A stretch of DNA of 64,000 nt from Shewanella sp. VB17 (GCF_013248905.1 NZ_JABRVS010000001.1:5022001-5086000); one strand, 5' to 3'. Positions 27,529 to 37,541 are shown, counted from the stretch's first letter. Numbers and translations: made by a program. The notes: generated by a model not told the origin, from the sequence alone.

Positions 27529-29514
27529 ATGTCTTTTTTTGGAAAACTAACATTAGAATCAATTCCGTACCACGAGCCAATTATTATGGTGACCTTAGCG
27601 GCCGTCGCAGTAATAGGAGTGATACTTGTTGCATTGATCACTAAATATAAAAAATGGGGCATATTATGGAACGACTGGTTTACGTCTGTCGATCATAAAC
27701 GTCTCGGCATTATGTATATTATATTAGCTTTCGTCATGCTCATTCGTGGCTTCTCTGATGCTATTATGATGCGAACCCAGCAAGCATTAGCCACTAATGG
27801 TGCCGCCGGTTATTTACCACCTGAGCACTACGACCAAATCTTCACCGCTCACGGCGTGATTATGATTATCTTCATGGCGATGCCATTTATGATTGGTCTA
27901 ATGAATCTGGTGCTGCCATTACAAATTGGTGCGCGTGATGTTGCCTTCCCATTTTTGAACAACTTAAGCTTCTGGCTCACCACGTCAGGCGCGGTGTTGA
28001 TTAATATCTCATTGGGTTTAGGTGAATTCGCTAAAACAGGTTGGGTTGCCTACCCACCATTATCTGAATTGTCATTTAGTCCGGGGGTGGGCGTCGATTA
28101 TTATATCTGGGCCTTGCAGATATCCGGTATAGGGACAACATTAACCGGAGTAAACTTCCTCGCCACAGTGCTTAAAATGCGTGCTCCTGGCATGAAGCTG
28201 ATGCAAATGCCTATCTTTACTTGGACCTGTACCTGGGCCAATATTTTGATCGTCGCATCTTTCCCGATCTTAACAGCCGTACTCGGGATGTTAACGCTTG
28301 ACCGTTACATGGATTTCCATTTCTTCACCAACGATGGTGGCGGTAACGCCATGATGTACATCAATCTATTTTGGGCTTGGGGACATCCAGAAGTATATAT
28401 TTTAATCTTACCTGCGTTTGGTATTTTCTCAGAAATCATATCAACCTTTACCTCAAAGCGTCTATTTGGTTATACATCAATGGTTTGGGCTAGTGGTGCA
28501 ATTTCTATTTTAGGTTTTATTGTTTGGCTGCATCACTTTTTCACCATGGGGTCCAGTGCCAATGTCAACGCCTTCTTTGGCGTGATGACCATGGTGATTG
28601 CCGTGCCTACCGGAGTAAAATTATTCAACTGGTTGTTTACCATTTATCGCGGTCGTTTACGCTTAACGGTACCGGTATTGTGGACCTTAGGCTTTATGGT
28701 GACCTTCACTATAGGTGGCATGACTGGCGTATTGTTGGCGGTACCTGGCGTCGATTATGTGTTACATAACAGCTTATTCTTAATTGCCCACTTCCATAAC
28801 ACCATCATAGGTGGGGCCGTATTTGGTTATTTGGCTGGTTTCTCTTATTGGTTCCCTAAAGCGATGGGCTTCCACCTCAATGAACGCTTAGGTAAAGCCT
28901 CATTCTGGTGTTGGCAGATAGGTTTCTACGTGGCATTTATGCCGCTGTATGTGCTTGGTTTCTTAGGCATGACACGCCGTATCAGCCACACTGATAATCC
29001 CGCGTGGAATATTTGGATCTATTTTGCCGGTGTAGGCGCATTTATCATTTTTGTTGGTATCATATTACAATTTGTACAACTGTACGTGAGCTTCCGTGAT
29101 AGGGAACAAAACTTAGATACCACAGGCGATCCATGGAATGGTCACACATTAGAATGGTCAACCGCTTCTCCACCTCAGTTCTATAACTTTGCTAAGTCTC
29201 CTCATGTATCCGATATCGATGCTTTTACTGATATGAAAGAACAAGGCTTGGCTTATCAACGTCCTAATAGTTATCAGCCAATCCATATGCCAAAGAATAC
29301 TGCTAGCGGTATTTTAATGGCTTTAGGGATAACCGCTGCAGGTTTTGCTGCTATTTGGCACATTTTATGGTTAGCAATTGTTGGCATGCTAGGTGCTTTC
29401 GTGGTGTTCCTATTCCGCGCTTATGACAATGAACAGGATTATTATGTGCAACCAGATGAAGTTGCCCTTATTGAAAATGCACACTTAGACAGTGTCGCTA
29501 AGGGGAGAATATGA
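27529..29514 (+). CDS. cyoB: Cytochrome bo3 quinol oxidase subunit I
   Basis: 661 residues (E. coli CyoB 663), about 15 membrane helices. Heme-copper ligands are readable: low-spin heme His in TAHGVIMIIFMAMPFMIG, CuB His and cross-linked Tyr in WGHPEVYILIL, the CuB pair in WLHHFFTMG, and high-spin/low-spin heme His pair in AHFHNTIIGG. It reduces O2 to water and pumps protons with ubiquinol as donor. ATG 27529 is 2 bp after the cyoA stop; cyoC overlaps its end by 4 bp. Translational coupling is likely. Confidence 0.98.
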   Translation: MSFFGKLTLESIPYHEPIIMVTLAAVAVIGVILVALITKYKKWGILWNDWFTSVDHKRLGIMYIILAFVMLIRGFSDAIMMRTQQALATNGAAGYLPPEHYDQIFTAHGVIMIIFMAMPFMIGLMNLVLPLQIGARDVAFPFLNNLSFWLTTSGAVLINISLGLGEFAKTGWVAYPPLSELSFSPGVGVDYYIWALQISGIGTTLTGVNFLATVLKMRAPGMKLMQMPIFTWTCTWANILIVASFPILTAVLGMLTLDRYMDFHFFTNDGGGNAMMYINLFWAWGHPEVYILILPAFGIFSEIISTFTSKRLFGYTSMVWASGAISILGFIVWLHHFFTMGSSANVNAFFGVMTMVIAVPTGVKLFNWLFTIYRGRLRLTVPVLWTLGFMVTFTIGGMTGVLLAVPGVDYVLHNSLFLIAHFHNTIIGGAVFGYLAGFSYWFPKAMGFHLNERLGKASFWCWQIGFYVAFMPLYVLGFLGMTRRISHTDNPAWNIWIYFAGVGAFIIFVGIILQFVQLYVSFRDREQNLDTTGDPWNGHTLEWSTASPPQFYNFAKSPHVSDIDAFTDMKEQGLAYQRPNSYQPIHMPKNTASGILMALGITAAGFAAIWHILWLAIVGMLGAFVVFLFRAYDNEQDYYVQPDEVALIENAHLDSVAKGRI

Positions 29515-30134
29515 GTATTACAATCCCAGAAACCCTCGAACTTGCTCACTCAGATGAGCATCACGAAGAGCATCATGATGCCAGTGAGAGTACCCTACTC
29601 GGTTTTTGGCTCTATTTAATGACCGATTGCATATTATTTGCCTCTGTTTTCGCAACCTACGCGGTACTCTATATGAATACCGATGGTGGCGTTGCAGGGA
29701 AAGATATTTTCGAATTAAACTTCGTGTTATTTGAAACTGCCGCCCTACTGGTCAGTAGTATCACCTTTGGTTTCGCCTTAATTTGCGCAAAACACCACAT
29801 GCGTAGAGCGACAGTGATCTGGTTACTGATCACATTCGCCTTAGGATGTATGTTTATCGGCATGGAAATTTATGAATTCCATCATCTGATTGAACATGGC
29901 AATGGTCCAGATCGCAGCGCCTTTCTATCAGCTTTCTTTGCGTTAGTCGGCATGCATGGTTTGCACGTCACAGCAGGATTGATATGGATGGCAATCATGA
30001 TGGTTGAAGTGCTAAAAACAGGGTTAAATACTCGCAGTATCACCCGCCTAGGTTGCTTAAGCTTATTCTGGCATTTTCTTGATATTGTTTGGATCTGTGT
30101 ATTTACCGTCGTTTATTTACTGGGAGCCTTGTGA
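29511..30134 (+). CDS. cyoC: Cytochrome bo3 quinol oxidase subunit III
   Basis: 207 residues with five membrane helices. A His-rich N-terminus (HSDEHHEEHHDASES) is followed by LLGFWLYLMTDCILFASVFATY, in pieces, and near the end FFALVGMHGLHVTAGLIWM, typical of subunit III. The start overlaps the cyoB stop (ATGA-type), and its own stop overlaps the cyoD start. Subunit III stabilises proton uptake and assembly. Confidence 0.97.
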   Translation: MSITIPETLELAHSDEHHEEHHDASESTLLGFWLYLMTDCILFASVFATYAVLYMNTDGGVAGKDIFELNFVLFETAALLVSSITFGFALICAKHHMRRATVIWLLITFALGCMFIGMEIYEFHHLIEHGNGPDRSAFLSAFFALVGMHGLHVTAGLIWMAIMMVEVLKTGLNTRSITRLGCLSLFWHFLDIVWICVFTVVYLLGAL

Positions 30135-30469
30135 TGAGTCAAGCACATACGACTGAAAGTCATACTTCAGAGGATCTTATCACTAGCGTTAAATCCTACC
30201 TTGTGGGTTTTATGCTTTCAGTGATCTTAACGGGCATTCCATTTTGGGCAGTAATGACCCATTACTTTGAACAACCCATAACATTAGCGCTAGTGCTGAC
30301 TACAGCGATTGTGCAAATTGTGGTGCATTTAAAATACTTCCTGCATTTGGACTTCTCTAAAGAGGGCAAGATAAACACATTTTCATTCTTGTTCACCGCC
30401 TTGATCATCGTCATGGTAGTGGGTTTATCGGTGTGGATTATTTACGCCGCCAACGATTTGATGATGTAA
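30134..30469 (+). CDS. cyoD: Cytochrome bo3 quinol oxidase subunit IV
   Basis: 111 residues from ATG 30134, three membrane helices (about 22-42, 50-70, 83-105); E. coli CyoD has 109. KSYLVGFMLSVILTGIPFW and IVQIVVHLKYFLHLDFS are family landmarks. The ATG shares a base with the cyoC stop, so I prefer it to upstream in-frame starts inside cyoC. It assists assembly of the CuB site in subunit I. Confidence 0.95.
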   Translation: MSQAHTTESHTSEDLITSVKSYLVGFMLSVILTGIPFWAVMTHYFEQPITLALVLTTAIVQIVVHLKYFLHLDFSKEGKINTFSFLFTALIIVMVVGLSVWIIYAANDLMM

Positions 30470-30503
30470 CGGGTAACCAATCATGAATAATCGAGGCCAG
30501 TTT

Positions 30504-31418
30504 ATGTCAACACAATTGAAATCACGTCTACAAGGTTATGTCCAGGTCACTAAGCCCGGCATCATCATGGGAAATCTGATTTCCGTCGCCGGTGGTTTTT
30601 TATTGGCTGCCAAAGGCAACGTCGATTGGACCTTGATGATCATGACTATGATTGGATTATCTCTGGTGATAGCATCGGGCTGCGCAATCAATAATTGTAT
30701 CGATCGTGACATCGATGCCAAAATGCAACGCACTCGAAATAGAGTCACAGTAACAGGTGAAATATCAATACGATCCGTGCTGATATTTGGCCTGTGCTTA
30801 GGCATTATCGGCTTTACCATGTTAGCGGTATTTACCAATGCTATCGCACTGCTTTTTGGTGCTATTGGTTACTTGGTATATGTGGGCATTTATAGTCTAT
30901 ATATGAAACGAAATTCAGTGTATGGCACTTTAATCGGTAGTTTCTCCGGTGCAGTGCCACCTGTGGTTGGCTACTGCGCCGTCACCGGTGAGCTAGATAT
31001 TGGCGCTTGCATTTTATTGTTAATGTTTAGTTTGTGGCAAATGCCGCACTCCTACGCCATTGCCATTTATCGCTTTAATGATTATTCCGCAGCCAACATA
31101 CCAGTATTACCGGTAGCAGAAGGGATCACCAAAGCGAAGCTGCATATTGTGCTCTATATCGCTGTATTTGCGCTAGTCAGTGCTTTGCTACCACTAGCAG
31201 GTTACACAGGGATCGCCTTTATGGCTGTCACCTGTGCGACGAGTTTATGGTGGCTTGCCATGGCACTTAGAGGTTATCGCCATGGCGTTAATCTTCAAAG
31301 CTGGGCGCGCCAAGTATTTGGATTTTCTATCATCACCATTACTGCATTGAGCATCACTATGGCGCTGGATTTCCAACTAACAGCACAAACATCACTGCTA
31401 ACATTAGTTAACCTATAA
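30504..31418 (+). CDS. cyoE: Protoheme IX farnesyltransferase (heme O synthase)
   Basis: 304 residues from ATG 30504, which has GAGG 7 nt upstream; an ATG at 30483 would add seven residues. UbiA-type prenyltransferase with about eight helices. The first aspartate-rich motif is NNCIDRDIDAKMQRTRNR, and YVQVTKPGIIMGNLISVAGG is the family N-terminus. It converts heme b to heme o, the high-spin heme of the bo3 oxidase encoded by the same operon. A strong terminator follows. Confidence 0.97.
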   Translation: MSTQLKSRLQGYVQVTKPGIIMGNLISVAGGFLLAAKGNVDWTLMIMTMIGLSLVIASGCAINNCIDRDIDAKMQRTRNRVTVTGEISIRSVLIFGLCLGIIGFTMLAVFTNAIALLFGAIGYLVYVGIYSLYMKRNSVYGTLIGSFSGAVPPVVGYCAVTGELDIGACILLLMFSLWQMPHSYAIAIYRFNDYSAANIPVLPVAEGITKAKLHIVLYIAVFALVSALLPLAGYTGIAFMAVTCATSLWWLAMALRGYRHGVNLQSWARQVFGFSIITITALSITMALDFQLTAQTSLLTLVNL

Positions 31419-31452
31419 CCCGGTTAACTACGTCAATTTAAGATAGCTTAAC

Positions 31453-31486
31453 AGCCCACCACGGTTAATGTGGTGGGCTTTTTTAT
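31453..31486 (+). terminator. Terminator of cyoABCDE
   Basis: AGCCCACCA (31453-31461), 9-nt loop, TGGTGGGCT (31471-31479), then a T-run. A perfect 9-bp GC-rich stem 34 bp after cyoE, also lying at the 3' end of the convergent AraC gene. Confidence 0.92.
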
Positions 31487-31498
31487 TACTATTACAGG

Positions 31499-32551
31499 TT
31501 AAATATACTGATTAAGAAGGAGCTGTTCCCCTTGAATCGCTCTTTGGCGATACTCTGTAGGCGTCATGGAAGTCCAACGTTTAAAAGCGCGATTAAATGC
31601 ACTAGAGCTAGAAAAATTCAAAAATGAATAGACCGCTTTAATTTGTGTTTTGGGCTGCGCAACCATTTCAATGGCAATACTCTTTCTTACTGAATCACAA
31701 ATTTCTGAATAATTTCTCTCTTCAAGCATTAAGTGTTTCTTAAGGGTACTGACACTAACATTAAAATAACTCGCTGCTTGTGTGACATTTGGCATCTCTT
31801 GTTTGTGCTTAGAAACATAATTTATCACTTTATGACTAAATACTTGCCCTAATGCATAAGATGCTACCGACTGTTCTATTTTGTTTATTAGCATATCCAA
31901 TATCGCCGAATTAGCCGAACGAACCGGTAATGCCAGAACTTGATTAGCTATAATGATCTCATTTTTTGCTTGGTAAAATTGAACTGGACATTTAAACACT
32001 CTTTGGTAATGACAAGGAGTACTAAGGGGAGCATGCTGAAAATTAACTTGCAGTAAGGCCACTTGTGCTATATCAGGCTTATCAACTAATAGCTTAGCCA
32101 GCTGAATAGCGGAAGCAAAATCTAGTTCGATTAATAAGGCAAGCCTCCTATCATCGAGCTTAGCTTGGAGCTGATAGCTTGAATCGACCTCCCCTTTAAC
32201 AAAACAAGAGTCGAACGCCTGATTCATCATTGGTTTATATTTTGCTGATAAACTTAAGGCCATACTTAAATCGAGGCAGTTCATTAAAGCATAACCCACC
32301 AACCCATAATCAGAAGGATGAATATTCTCCCCAAGCGTTAAACCAAAAGACATGCCATCAGATATTTGGGTAATTTTCTCAATAAGACAGATCACATCTT
32401 CGATAACATAAATCGGTTCTAAATCAGGTAGCAGCGCCCCTACGCAGACTTTATCTGCTAGCGTATTTAAATTTACATTTTGCCGTGCAACTTTATTAAA
32501 GTAACCAGATATTAGGGCAAAGTAATTATGAGAAACGATTAGGTTTTTCAT
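31499..32551 (-). CDS. AraC-family regulator with Arabinose_bd-type N-terminus
   Basis: 350 residues. The N-terminal domain (about 20-215; LGLVGYALMNCLDLSMALSL, in spirit of the OruR/ArgR group, here DYGLVGYALMNCLDL) is the Arabinose_bd type. The C-terminal HTH pair (about 250-345) ends AVYSFLNFSSSSAFNRAFKR and WTSMTPTEYRQ. Such regulators control catabolic or virulence genes; the ligand is unknown. It is divergent from the secreted SGNH hydrolase gene 249 bp away, a candidate target. Confidence 0.9.
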   Translation of the reverse strand: MKNLIVSHNYFALISGYFNKVARQNVNLNTLADKVCVGALLPDLEPIYVIEDVICLIEKITQISDGMSFGLTLGENIHPSDYGLVGYALMNCLDLSMALSLSAKYKPMMNQAFDSCFVKGEVDSSYQLQAKLDDRRLALLIELDFASAIQLAKLLVDKPDIAQVALLQVNFQHAPLSTPCHYQRVFKCPVQFYQAKNEIIIANQVLALPVRSANSAILDMLINKIEQSVASYALGQVFSHKVINYVSKHKQEMPNVTQAASYFNVSVSTLKKHLMLEERNYSEICDSVRKSIAIEMVAQPKTQIKAVYSFLNFSSSSAFNRAFKRWTSMTPTEYRQRAIQGEQLLLNQYI

Positions 32552-32800
32552 ATGACACCTCTAGTCTAATATTCGTTGAATGTTACGACTCATTGTTAAC
32601 CACCAACCAATATCACAGAACTTTTTATTTAATGCAAGACTCAAGAGTTGATACACTCCAGAGATATTTTTGTCGCCCTTTGAGCCATTTATCCTCCAAT
32701 TTATATTGTTAATCATTTATTCTTGCTAGGTTAATCACTGTTAAATAAATCAACATTAATAATAAAACTTATAACTTTGATAGATAACAGATGAGGCCTT

Positions 32801-34468
32801 ATGAATAAAGTAATTAAGAATCAATGGTTAAATTATATATTACCCCTTAATATTCTAATACTAATATCCACAAATACTTTAGCAGCAACAGAATTAAGCA
32901 ACACTATCCCAACAAGTGAATTAAGCGGGCTGGCGGCAAGTAAGACTTACTTCACTTTCACAGTACCTGAAACTGCGACCAATTTAACCTTTAATACTCT
33001 TGGAGGTAGTGGAGATGCAGATCTTTATGTTAAATTTGGTGAAGATCCCACTGAGTCAAATTATGATTGCCGCCCACACCACAGTGGTAATAGTGAATCT
33101 TGCGCTATAACAAAAGTACAATCAGGTGACTATCATGTCATGTTAAAGGGCTATTCAAACTATTCAAATTTAACACTGACAGCAAATTACACTGTAGCCA
33201 GCTCATTGCCACAACGAATGTCAAATGGCTCAATATTAGACAACTCGATAGCCATTGATAACCTTACAGGCAATAGCGAAGAGCAGCTGGCTTTCACATT
33301 TGAAGTCCCCGCTGACGCACAAGGCCTCACAATTGGTATGTCAGGAGGTGAAGGAGATGCCGACCTCTATGTTAGACACGGCTCAATGCCAAATCCCGGT
33401 ACTTATGATTGCCGCCCGTATACCATGGGCAATGATGAAACCTGTCATATTCAAGAGGTACAGGCAGGTACATACCATATTCTAATCAGTAGCTATGCTG
33501 ACTTTAGCGGTATTAAGCTCATTGGAAGCTATACCGACGCGGGCGATCTGCCTCCCACGCCAGAACCCGGAACTAGCTCATTAAATATCGCCGTTGCTGG
33601 TGACAGCATTACTCGCGCATTTGGTGCAAGCTGTACTACCAATGCTAGCTGGTGGTCACTGCTATGCCTAGCGGGTGGAGATCAACCGCAGCATTCTTGG
33701 TTTAATGGGGCAAGCTCATTAGTCAATAGTGTTCATGACCGTTATAAGGTACTCGATAACACCATTAACGCCACTAATAACGCGGCAACAGGCGCTGAAC
33801 TCACGGGGATCCGTGAAAGTGGTTCTGAGCCCAGTTTTGCCGCTCAAGCTCACAATATCATCTCGCAAACACCGACACCTGAGCATGTGGAGTTTATCTT
33901 AGGCGGTAACGATCTTTGCAGCCGTAACTGCATCGATCCCGCCAACTGCGACGACCCTATTTATACTGATGATGAATGGCGCCAGGCGGTACAAACTGGC
34001 TTAAACACCTTGGTATCAGGGATGCCTCAAGGTTCGAGTATCTTAATAGGTAGTGTCCCTCGTGTGCAAGATATACGTCAAGCAGGTTTGGATAAGCAAG
34101 CCAGCAATAATAATATTAACTGTGAATCTATCTGGAGTACTTTCAATGTCTGTAAAATTGTGACTCAAACAGCTAACCTCAACGGGGAGCCAATAGCGTC
34201 AAGGCTTGCAGCTGTCGCAGCGGCTCAACAACGCTACAATGCGATTCTTGCGGAAGAAGCTAATGCTTATAATACTAATGCTAATGGGCAAAACCCAAAT
34301 GGCATAGAACTTGTCGCTGAATATGTCGATGAAAGTACGCCCTCTGGCGGTACCTTTCAATTTGGTCCCTCAGAAATTAATGGCGGCGATTGCTTCCACC
34401 CTAATATTGCCACTCAAAGCCTCATCGCCGACTTAATGTGGAATTCAAATACCGACAAGTCTCAATAA
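32801..34468 (+). CDS. Secreted SGNH/GDSL-type hydrolase with two PPC domains
   Basis: 555 residues. A signal peptide (cleaved near LAATE, about residue 28) is followed by two bacterial pre-peptidase C-terminal (PPC) domains (about 35-130 and 140-250), each with GGxGDADLYV and YDCRP. A catalytic SGNH domain follows (about 262-550): block I AVAGDSITRAFG (Ser nucleophile), block III LGGNDLC and block V DCFHPN (Asp and His). It is probably an extracellular esterase or lipase. PPC domains normally sit at the C-terminus of secreted proteases; here they precede the hydrolase. Divergent from an AraC gene. Confidence 0.88.
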   Translation: MNKVIKNQWLNYILPLNILILISTNTLAATELSNTIPTSELSGLAASKTYFTFTVPETATNLTFNTLGGSGDADLYVKFGEDPTESNYDCRPHHSGNSESCAITKVQSGDYHVMLKGYSNYSNLTLTANYTVASSLPQRMSNGSILDNSIAIDNLTGNSEEQLAFTFEVPADAQGLTIGMSGGEGDADLYVRHGSMPNPGTYDCRPYTMGNDETCHIQEVQAGTYHILISSYADFSGIKLIGSYTDAGDLPPTPEPGTSSLNIAVAGDSITRAFGASCTTNASWWSLLCLAGGDQPQHSWFNGASSLVNSVHDRYKVLDNTINATNNAATGAELTGIRESGSEPSFAAQAHNIISQTPTPEHVEFILGGNDLCSRNCIDPANCDDPIYTDDEWRQAVQTGLNTLVSGMPQGSSILIGSVPRVQDIRQAGLDKQASNNNINCESIWSTFNVCKIVTQTANLNGEPIASRLAAVAAAQQRYNAILAEEANAYNTNANGQNPNGIELVAEYVDESTPSGGTFQFGPSEINGGDCFHPNIATQSLIADLMWNSNTDKSQ

Positions 34469-34479
34469 GCCGTGCTAAT

Positions 34480-34500
34480 GTGGGCTCTCATTGGGCCCAC
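34480..34500 (+). terminator. Weak terminator-like hairpin
   Basis: GTGGGC (34480-34485) and GCCCAC (34495-34500) flank a 9-nt loop, 12 bp after the hydrolase stop; the following TCTGTTTTA is a poor T-run. Confidence 0.5.
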
Positions 34501-34544
34501 TCTGTTTTACTTAACACTTTTTGAGTCGTCATCAGGTCTACACA

Positions 34545-36056
34545 ATGAAAAAACATATTTTCTATTTCAGCTTATTACTATCTTTTATGATGATCGGCTG
34601 TCATCGCCCAGAACAGGCTCACGTTAATACCGAACCTGCTCCCAAACCAGTCAGCATCGCCGGAGAGGAGCAGGAAAACATTGTCGCTAAAATCGATAAC
34701 CAAGTGATTTTAATGACCGAAATAGATGCCCCTATTGCACTCAAACTGTTCGATCTTGAGTGGCATAAATACCAATTAAGAAAAGCTGCCCTTAATACCC
34801 TTATTGCCGCTAAAGCCAATAATAAACAATCCAGTACTAGCAAACAGATGGCCGCTGAAGTCGAGGTATTACTCACTCCGCCACCCGCACCCAGAATCAC
34901 CCTGCCACAAACCGACAAACCCATCAAAGGCAACCCAACAGCCGAGATCAAATTGTCGCTATTTTGTAGCTATCAATCTTCTCATTGTGCACGACTACAG
35001 CCAGAATTAAGGTTATTAGAGTCTCGTTACGGCAAGCTGATTAATATGACTTTTTATGATTTACCGCAACCGTTTCACCGTTACGGCAAAGCCGCCGCAA
35101 ATGCCAGTCTTTGCGCAGCAGAATTTAACGCACAATGGCAATATCAAGCCGCTTTATATAGTGATATAAATCAGTTAAACCGAGACAGATACCTGATCAT
35201 TGCCAATCAACTAGGTTTAAACGAAACCAGTTTTACTCACTGTATCGACTTCAGGCAATATCAAGATAAATTGGATGCCGATCTCGAACTTGCCCACCAG
35301 CTAGGGCTCGGTAATGTGCCTGTACTCTTCACCAATGGCCTATACACCAAAGGCCCTAATACCGCCGATGGATACAGTTACTATATCAATCAAGAATTGA
35401 TACGTTTAGGTCTTCCTATCCCATCAAAACTACCGCTCACGCTCGTTTCAACATCAATCAAAACACCACACAATGACTCAAGCGCAAGCTTAAAAACGAT
35501 TAATGATCAAAAAATTATCGAATATGCTTATGGTGACATGATTGACAAGAATGTCACGTTAACGACCATTGAACCGCAGCGGATTTTATTAAACAATCAC
35601 GGCCAAATGGAGTTTTTATTACTCACCCCTCTTGCTGAGCAACGAGTGACTGCACGTACATTCAATACTGACGATAATCATTTAAGCACCAATAAGATTC
35701 CAGCAACCGAAACTCAAACACAAGTCCTACAACAACTACCAACTACTGCCAAGATGCTATTATCCAAGCACTGGCTATCCCAGCAGCTGACGAATAAAAA
35801 AGAGTTGGCTAAGCATTTTCATGCCACGGCACACCAAATAGAAGGCGTTCATTTACTTAAATTAACCGAAATAGACAGAAGTGAATTCTATAAAACCTTA
35901 GGCCTAAAATCAGAAGATGTGATATTACAAGTTAACAACCAATGGGTGCACGAAGAAGCAAATCCCCTGTGGGATGCACTCAGCGAAGAAAATATCACTC
36001 TGTTAGTGATGAGAGAAGGGTTTCCCATGAGATTTGATTATAGAACCCAGCAGTAA
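34545..36056 (+). CDS. Lipoprotein with DsbA-like thioredoxin fold and PDZ-like C-terminus
   Basis: 503 residues from ATG 34545. The lipoprotein signal MKKHIFYFSLLLSFMMIGC is clear. A SurA-like N-terminal linker (VAKIDNQVILMTEIDAPIAL) is followed by a DsbA/Thioredoxin_4-like domain (about 125-285; GNPTAEIKLSLFCSYQSSHCARLQPELRLL, shown in part, and GNVPVLFTNG with the cis-Pro). The usual CxxC aligns with SSHC, so the first active-site cysteine is replaced, though another Cys lies four residues earlier. The last 90 residues (LGLKSEDVILQVNNQWV) resemble the PDZ domain of GspC. A redox-silent or altered envelope folding factor is an inference. Confidence 0.72.
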   Translation: MKKHIFYFSLLLSFMMIGCHRPEQAHVNTEPAPKPVSIAGEEQENIVAKIDNQVILMTEIDAPIALKLFDLEWHKYQLRKAALNTLIAAKANNKQSSTSKQMAAEVEVLLTPPPAPRITLPQTDKPIKGNPTAEIKLSLFCSYQSSHCARLQPELRLLESRYGKLINMTFYDLPQPFHRYGKAAANASLCAAEFNAQWQYQAALYSDINQLNRDRYLIIANQLGLNETSFTHCIDFRQYQDKLDADLELAHQLGLGNVPVLFTNGLYTKGPNTADGYSYYINQELIRLGLPIPSKLPLTLVSTSIKTPHNDSSASLKTINDQKIIEYAYGDMIDKNVTLTTIEPQRILLNNHGQMEFLLLTPLAEQRVTARTFNTDDNHLSTNKIPATETQTQVLQQLPTTAKMLLSKHWLSQQLTNKKELAKHFHATAHQIEGVHLLKLTEIDRSEFYKTLGLKSEDVILQVNNQWVHEEANPLWDALSEENITLLVMREGFPMRFDYRTQQ

Positions 36057-36518
36057 GGGCTGCCTCTAAACTTAACGTGTCTTTGACATTGGTTTCATTG
36101 GGCAGGTTTGATGTTTGGTCGCTTGCTCATGACCATCATTATATGGTGTTAATTGCTTGCAGCAGGTGCCATACAGGGATTGTATCAATGTCGTGAAGGC
36201 AGGATGCCTAAGAACGACCTGATGTGCAGATACTTCTGCGGCGCGCTGGCTCTTGATTTCATAAGAGTCTTCCATGTAAGCTCGACGATGGCATCCATGC
36301 CATCAACGGCCGCAGCTTCATCTACACCTTTATCAAAAGCAAAGCATGGTTTCTTCGATTGAACTTTGGTAGCTGCTAGCACGGTTTTGGATAGAAGTGT
36401 GCTAGAGCTTATGCTCTGATTAGGGCGATTCAGATTAGAAAAAGTATCTTGGTTTATTCGAAACCCCTAATTATTTCCAAGCATTTGTAGATGATTGCTC
36501 GATCTCAGTGATATACGA
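36057..36518. other. 462-bp region without an intact gene
   Basis: Between the lipoprotein and RAYT 1. Base composition is noticeably more GC-rich than the flanks (36180-36330) and fragments of open frame occur on both strands, none with a start signal or a recognised domain. It may be a degraded gene or insertion remnant at the edge of the accessory block. Confidence 0.35.
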
Positions 36519-37541
36519 CTAAGGCGAGGGGTGAAGTGCATCGCTACTGGCCTTACCTTTGCACCATTGACCACTGTGATGCTGTCTTTTGAAGGCACAC
36601 ATGGCATCCCAGCGACCACTAATACCACTGTATTGGCGGCGAAACTCTTTTGCTGAGGTGATCCAGGCATCGGATGATATACCAAGTTCATCAAGTAATT
36701 TAGGACGACTGGCGTCGATGAACCCTCTTTTGTCTGGCCTAATTGCTCTGCCAGTCCAATCGATAAGTTGTAAATAATCACAGAAATGAAATGGGATCCC
36801 TGATTGAGGTGCTAAATGAGCTGCACCATCAAATTTGGCAAGGGGGTTGAGTCGCTCACTCGGGATGAGTGTTGATTCATCATTATTTGGTTTATCAGGT
36901 GTATTTAGCGCGTTAATGCGCTCCTGAATCGACGTATAATCAGAAGCTTGCAGTGTGTCGGCTATTCCTGCTCTGATAGGGTTTAAATCAACATACATCA
37001 TGCAGGCGAGTAGTGCTTGCTCATCAAGTAGAGCTTGTGACTTAAAGCGCCCTTCCCAGAAAGCCCCTTTACACTCATCTTCACGGTTGGACCTACGGGC
37101 AATCTCTTCGTTTAGGCAGCGCATAAACCAGGATATGCTAGATAAACGCTCGTGCCACTCAGTCAGTAAACCATCAAGAAGTATCCGCTCTCCTTCAATC
37201 AAAGCGTCACCATTCATGTATTTAGTGGCTACATCATGGCCCTTGGTAATCTGGCACCATCGGGTAATTATTTCACGGTGGCTCAAAGACTTGGCTTTAT
37301 CCATGTCAATGTTAAGCACTAAATGGTAGTGATTGTTCATTACCGCATAAGCGCATATATCAATACAAAATATGTTCGAAAGCGCTTTGATTTTATCGAC
37401 AATCCAGCCGCGACGATGCTCATAACTTTTCCCAGTGAGCTTATCTTCCCCACATAGGTAGGCCCTTCTTACACAACGATTTATTATGTGATAAAACGGC
37501 GTTGATTCTGCATCAATGAGGGTTCTTCTAGCTGACGTCAT
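36519..37541 (-). CDS. REP-associated tyrosine transposase (RAYT 1, Y1_Tnp family)
   Basis: 340 residues from ATG 37541, which has AGGAT about 8 nt upstream. The HUH motif is HYH in AVMNNHYHLVLNIDMDKA; the putative catalytic Tyr is in CMMYVDLNPIRAGIAD with the conserved NPIRAG. GAFWEGRFKSQALLDE is a RAYT block. RAYTs are single-copy relatives of IS200/IS605 transposases that process REP palindromes as single-stranded DNA. It is related to a second RAYT at 39860; the two start with nearly the same layout (ARRTLID / PRRTLIS, RRAYLCG, HRRGW) but differ greatly in detail, so they are not a recent duplication. Confidence 0.92.
   Translation of the reverse strand: MTSARRTLIDAESTPFYHIINRCVRRAYLCGEDKLTGKSYEHRRGWIVDKIKALSNIFCIDICAYAVMNNHYHLVLNIDMDKAKSLSHREIITRWCQITKGHDVATKYMNGDALIEGERILLDGLLTEWHERLSSISWFMRCLNEEIARRSNREDECKGAFWEGRFKSQALLDEQALLACMMYVDLNPIRAGIADTLQASDYTSIQERINALNTPDKPNNDESTLIPSERLNPLAKFDGAAHLAPQSGIPFHFCDYLQLIDWTGRAIRPDKRGFIDASRPKLLDELGISSDAWITSAKEFRRQYSGISGRWDAMCAFKRQHHSGQWCKGKASSDALHPSP

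Noticed and set aside
27387..27662. Frames in the other phases of the cyoA microsatellite
   Set aside because: They are by-products of the ATGGAY repeat and have no start signals.
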